From Pardosa pseudoannulata (taxonomy: Eukaryota > Arthropoda > Arachnida > Araneae > Lycosidae): a stretch of 64,000 nucleotides of DNA. The notes under the pieces are model-generated. The model was not told the origin of the DNA and did no database searches. It saw only the letters and a list, made by a program, of their open reading frames with translations. The position numbers and the translations under genes are program-made. Positions 59,756 through 64,000 of the stretch are shown piece after piece (the stretch's first letter is position 1; every line of letters begins with the position of its first letter). The DNA is taken from assembly GCA_032207245.1 (NCBI GenBank), contig CM063499.1, positions 76,066,478 through 76,130,477 on the forward strand, in the 5' to 3' direction.

Positions 59756-59881
59756 ATATATACATATATTATAAATGATATATATATGTGTATATCTGTA
59801 TATATATATATATATATATACATATATATAATACATATATATATATACATATAAATATACATATATATATATATATATATA

Positions 59882-59942
<61 letters not shown>
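59430..59942. repeat. TATATA/CATATA microsatellite
   Basis: Half a kilobase of TA repeats with CATA and TTTATA interruptions. Translations into Ile/Tyr strings are not genes. Confidence 0.93.
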
Positions 59943-60282
59943 GACATGTCGTGATCCAGAGTTAAGGTGAATAAAAAACAGTCTTCTTGATAATAATAAG
60001 TTTATTAAACCATAGTTAAAGTAAAACTTGCGCCATTTTCACTTTTTCGTGGAAGACACGCGTAGAGTGTTGTTGACAGCTCCATGTCCACGTGATCACT
60101 CAAACTTATCTGTTTGCAAGCTCATAAAATAGTTCAAAAATGATTCCGCCTGACCGGATGATCCCAAAAGCTTATGCGAGCGTGGGTCTTTTCATTTATT
60201 TTATTATTATAAAAGAGTTCCCGTTTTTAAAATCATTTAAACTCACGTCATTTTCAACTACCCCTTTTTTAGACCTGACATA

Positions 60283-60284
<2 letters not shown>

Positions 60285-60347
<63 letters not shown>

Positions 60348-60428
60348 ATATACATACATCTATAAATATATATACATACATACATATATATATATAATAT
60401 ATATATACATATATATATATCACACACA

Positions 60429-60478
<50 letters not shown>
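60285..60478. repeat. TA-rich microsatellite
   Basis: (TA)n with ATACATAC and CACACA interruptions. Confidence 0.9.
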
Positions 60479-60479
<1 letters not shown>

Positions 60480-60484
60480 GTTGT

Positions 60485-60982
60485 GTTTGATATTTTTCTA
60501 CCATTATGTTACAGTTCGTTTACTACCAATAAATGGTTTTAATAAAAACACAAAATTATAAAAAATCAACTTATTTATTTTCTTATCATAATCATAACGA
60601 TATCGATTGCCTGATTTTTGATCATCGATTGTATATAGTAGCAACTTTACTGCATAATATTATTAATTAAAATAATTTGTATGAATTATATTTTATGAAT
60701 TATATACATATATATATATTATATATAATATATATATATTTATATATATAAATATATATGTTTGATATTTTCTACCATTTAGTCACAGTTCGTTTACTAC
60801 AAAAAATGGTTTTAATGAAAACACAAAATTATAAAAAAATCAACTAATTTATTTTCTTATCACAATCATAACGATATCGATTGCCTGATTTTTGATCATC
60901 GATTGTATATAGTAGCAACTTTACTGCATAATATTATTAATTAAAATAATTTGTATGAATTATATTTTATGAATTACAGGAA
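60485..60982. repeat. ~220-base direct duplication around a TA tract
   Basis: 60488-60708 and 60762-60982 share TTGATATTTT-CTACCATT, ACAGTTCGTTTACTAC, AACGATATCGATTGCCTGAT and GTATATAGTAGCAACTTTAC with few differences, separated by a short TATATA tract. An inverted, more diverged relative is at about 41530-41810. Confidence 0.8.
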
Positions 60983-61099
60983 TAATTTATCATTAATTTT
61001 ATTGTTTAATTATTGTACCCTGTCACGTATTGCTGAGGTTCAGTGTAGTTAAACGGAATTAAAAGAAAAAAATGATTGTCTTTAATATGTTTAATTTAA

Positions 61100-61180
61100 T
61101 AACACTGTGTCTTGTGGGATTCGAACCACTGTTTTCATTCCTCAGTGCTAGGAACTTTGCCAACGAGCCAAACGCACATC
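61100..61180 (-). repeat. tRNA-like SINE head
   Basis: The minus strand has TTTGGCTCGTTGGCAAAG (A box) and GGTTCGAATCC (B box) about 35 bases apart. The flanks do not pair as an acceptor stem, so it is a SINE head and not a tRNA gene. It differs from families A and B. Confidence 0.55.
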
Positions 61181-61357
61181 AGCCAATCAAATTGCTGCTA
61201 GACACACACAGAGATTTTAAACTTTATATGTAAACTGTGTGCACAAACACATATCGGGACTCTAGTACGAAGTTACGCCAAAATTTCAAGCCAACCGGTG
61301 CAATATTTTCAGAAATTTTGGGTTACGAACAAACATTTACATTTTTATTTATATATA

Positions 61358-61966
61358 TCGGGTGGCCATAATTAAACTGACAGTGCTCACAGTGTTCTGT
61401 AGAGCGATCTATTTGCGAGAATGACGCCACATTTTGTAGGAAGATTAAACAAGACGGGGGACGAAGGATTCCGCGAAAAAACAAATTAGTTCCAAAAGTC
61501 ACAGCTAGGGAATATTTGGCCCTGTGTTATAGAAAATAGAGTGTTAACAAATGCAAATTAATACGGAATAAAATTACCTTTTATTATGCACGTTTTCTGA
61601 TTTAGTTCAAGTGCAATATGTCAACACTTTTAAAAAAGCGTAAAATCTACATAAACACCGATAAAGTCTCGTGACCTGCAATATCACGTACGCTGAGAAG
61701 AAGTTCTTTATTCAAATTTCACGTTACATCCATTGGCACAATTAAGAAATTAATTTCCGTATTGATTTGCATTTGTTAACACTCTACGTTCTATAACACA
61801 TCACCAAATATTCCCCTAGCGGTGAATTTTGTAACTAATTTGTTTTTTCGCGGAATCCTTCGTCCCCCGCCTTGTTTAATCTTCCTACAAAATGTAGCTT
61901 CATTCTCGCAAATAGATTGCGCTACAGAACACTGTGAGCACTATCAGTTTAATTATGGCCACCCGG
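61358..61966. mobile_element. Tc1/mariner-type MITE with ~210-base inverted arms
   Basis: Tips TCGGGTGGCCATAATTAAAC (left) and the inverse of CCGGGTGGCCATAATTAAAC (right), each next to TA (61356-61357 and 61967-61968). The arms continue inverted for about 210 bases, with landmarks CTCACAGTGTTCTGTAG, CGAAGGATTCCGCG and GAGTGTTAACAAATGCAAAT on the left and their complements on the right. The ~200-base centre is unrelated. Such long arms would form a strong RNA hairpin. Confidence 0.87.
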
Positions 61967-62178
61967 TACATGTTCACCTTTATTGATTATTTGTACCACA
62001 GCTTGGTAAACGCTGATTTAACAGAAATAGTATAAGAAAGAGTGAAAAAAAAATCCCTAGAAATATTAGCTGTATAATCAAAACAGATTATTCTAAAACG
62101 GCATGATTACACAGGTGCTTTTTCGTTTGCTAGTTCACTTTGAGGTCGTTGAACTAAAGCGTTTGAATGTATTTCTCA

Positions 62179-63108
62179 CTAGCATATAGCCCGTCATATG
62201 ACGGGATCAGTAAAAATTTTTAATTTTCCAGAAAAAAAGCGATTTCATACAACTAATGAACGGCTCTAATGTTATTCATTTTAATGCTTATGGATAGCCA
62301 ATAGGCAATTAAATAGCTGATTCCATTTGAAATTAAAGACAAAATCGTCATAAGCTGAGATGTTTTCTGCTGCGTGAAATCACTATTGTAAAGTACCTAT
62401 GAGGAAGTAAAAAAAATGGTTTTTTTTTTTTGGCTGAGAATTATGTTGCAACAAAAAATATCGATGTTTAATTGAAAATATCACATATGTGCCTAATCTA
62501 TAGAGCAATTTGTCGCAACGTACGAATACTATAATGTTCCCATTAATTTTCATGTTTACGAAAGTCAATAGACAAATTAAAAAACTGCTTCCGTTTGAAA
62601 CTAAAGCCAGAATTGTCATAATTTGAGAATTTGCCCTACTGCGTGAAATCGCCTTATAAGGCAATTTGTCACAACGTCACGAACTACTATAATACCCTTA
62701 CCATTCATTTTCATGTTTACAACAGCCAATAGTATATAATAGACAAACTGCCCTTCCGTTTGAAACTAAAGCCAGAATTGTCATAATTTGAGAATTTGCC
62801 CTACTGCGTGAAATCGCCTTATAAACTGCCCTTCCGTTTGAAACTAAAGCCAGAATTGGCATAAGTTGAGATGTGCCCTGCTGCGTGAAATCGCCTTATT
62901 ATTTAAGCCAAATACAAAAGAAAATTATTGTCGTCATATCTAAGTTCAGTGATAAAAAGCATGAAAATAATGCAGACGATATTTAAATGTAATTAGTGAT
63001 ACTGCGTGAAATTCCCTTATATGAATACCTGTATCCATTCCAGGTCCAACCGCTTCATAAATTTGAGGATAAACGGACAGATAACTTAGGCTATTATTAT
63101 ATAGGGGA
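62179..63108 (-). mobile_element. non-autonomous Helitron, copy 4, with nested MITEs
   Basis: Minus-strand 5' end A|TCCCCTATATAATAATAGCC; 3' end with the perfect hairpin CCCGTCATATGACGGG then CTATATGCTAG and T. The middle (62502-62900) is occupied by three adjoining ATAAGGC MITE pieces not found in the other Helitrons. Confidence 0.85.
62502..62900 (+). mobile_element. three adjoining ATAAGGC MITE copies
   Basis: Copy at 62502-62657 (left tip worn), copy at about 62652-62822 that shares its ATAAGGC with the end of the first, and a partial copy at 62821-62900 lacking the left half. All contain CTGC-CTTCCGTTTGAAACTA and CTGCGTGAAATCGCCTTAT. The shared junctions suggest insertion of copies into each other's terminal sequence. 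Confidence 0.72.
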
Positions 63109-63208
63109 TGATTATTTTGTCACGTAGATGAATAGATGAGAAAATGAGAGCGCTCAAGATCAAGTAAAGACTTTTATTTAAGACACTCAAAGAAATAATG
63201 ACAAAAAT

Positions 63209-63655
63209 AAAGGTCAAGGTAATTGGTTTTTACGGAGTACCTAGCAGTGAATAAAAGTACAACTTCAACCTCCGAACGAATAATGATCAAAAACATAATT
63301 TATTGCATCAAGAAAAACGAGATAGCCAAACAAAAATTTAATACACTTACAGCGGCTTCCGAAAAAACGAAAGAAAAATGCTGTAAGATGAGGAAATCGT
63401 TCACATAACAATGTATATGTGTAAAACAACGTGTTGAATGATTAAAAATAATCATTCTGTACCTTGAACAATTACAAAACACAACAGTAAGTAACAAATT
63501 TACACTCGGCCAGAGCATAATCAGATAAAATGAGAAAACAATAATTCAGTATCGCCATCTATTGAGCGCAGGGAGAATTACAAATTACATAAAAGTTGAG
63601 ATTATAAAAGTAAAAGAACACGGTGAAAAATTAATCGACTCCAGGTACAAATTAA
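63209..63655. repeat. dispersed ~450-base repeat, copy 2
   Basis: Matches 48066-48515 in the same orientation, starting AAGGTCAAGGTAATTGGTTT. It contains TATCGCCATCTATTGAGCGC, aligned with the GGCGCCATCTATTGG of copy 1. In both places it lies within 0.5 kb to the right of a Helitron, so the pair may have been duplicated together. Confidence 0.6.
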
Positions 63656-63879
63656 TAAACATAAAAACAACAAATAGATAATGTCCGCGGGCATGCATTT
63701 TAGCCGTCTATTTAACTGTGCAATCCGCTCTTTCCCCGTTTATTCTTTCATTTTGGCTTTACTGTGATTTTTAATTGTTTAATTTAGATATAAACTGGCA
63801 GGTGGCTTTAACTGTCCACATTTCTGCGAAATATAGAAATTTTTTTTAGCATTTTGAGCGCGCTGTTCATAGCTGAAAG

Positions 63880-64000
63880 ATGTCTGTCAGGAAGCGTTTC
63901 TCGAGTGATATAACCTATACTCCTGACGATATTTCCGCCACTGATAGCACTTCTGACTGTTATTTCAAGTATGTTGAAGATAGTTATAGCGAAACTGATG
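63880..64000 (+). CDS. start of an acidic protein, cut by the window edge
   Basis: ATG at 63880 opens a frame of 40 codons without a stop: MSVRKRFSSDITYTPDD, then ISATDSTSDCYFKYVEDSY and SETD. A basic start followed by Ser/Thr/Asp/Glu-rich sequence resembles the N-termini of piggyBac-type transposases, but no diagnostic motif is reached. TTAA-flanked ends were not found. It could equally be a host exon. Confidence 0.35.
   Translation, partial: MSVRKRFSSDITYTPDDISATDSTSDCYFKYVEDSYSETD

Overview
This window is AT-rich, intron-rich metazoan nuclear DNA, most likely from an arthropod and possibly a chelicerate. The ionotropic glutamate receptor exons, the mix of mariner, piggyBac, Merlin, hAT and Helitron elements, the tRNA-derived SINEs and the very long simple repeats all fit. 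Nothing in it looks bacterial or viral. Host coding sequence is under 2% of the window; most of the rest is transposon remains, microsatellites and AT-rich intron or intergenic sequence.

Host genes. (1) A Dpy-30-domain gene lies on the minus strand: an exon at 7517-8101 (start codon at 8094) joins an exon at 3862-3970 (stop at 3862) through a phase-2 intron that splits the Dpy-30 motif. The predicted protein has 228 residues, with a long Ser/Pro/Gln-rich N-terminus. (2) A THAP zinc-finger exon is at 16285-16564 (plus). (3) The 5' part of an AMPA/kainate-type ionotropic glutamate receptor gene is on the plus strand: a signal-peptide exon at 39054-39123 and amino-terminal-domain exons at 55599-55742 and 58562-58801, all joined in phase 1 across introns of 16.5 kb and 2.8 kb. 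The rest of the receptor is not visible in the window. (4) An acidic reading frame starts at 63880 and runs off the right edge.

Layout. 1-3.8 kb: unassigned AT-rich sequence and a piggyBac deletion derivative (2885-3667). 3.9-8.1 kb: the Dpy-30 gene, with a LINE reverse-transcriptase relic and a hAT-like repeat in its intron. 8-16 kb: AT-rich DNA with a SINE, two hAT non-autonomous elements (11294-12200, 12299-13688) and a small MITE. 16-24 kb: the THAP exon, degenerate tandem repeats, two related hAT elements in opposite orientation and a LINE RNase H relic. 24.7-25.7 kb: a ~147-bp satellite carrying CTCF-like motifs. 26.4-27.4 kb: about 950 bp of (CA)n. 28.6-30.9 kb: a mariner split by a hAT insertion. 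31-36 kb: MITEs of several superfamilies. 37-38.2 kb: a nearly intact Merlin element beside MITEs with related ends. 39-58.8 kb: the receptor gene, whose first intron is filled with Helitrons, piggyBac, hAT, Merlin-like MITEs, a 1.2-kb (TA)-type microsatellite and a large inverted repeat. 59-64 kb: microsatellites, a Tc1-type MITE with long arms, and a fourth Helitron colonised by small MITEs.

Many insertions keep readable target-site duplications, and several are nested (hAT in mariner, piggyBac in Tigger, MITEs in Helitron), so their relative ages can be ordered. The least expected structure is the satellite at 24.7-25.3 kb, in which a match to the CTCF core recurs at roughly nucleosome spacing. 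No functional claim was tested; all identifications come from reading the sequence.
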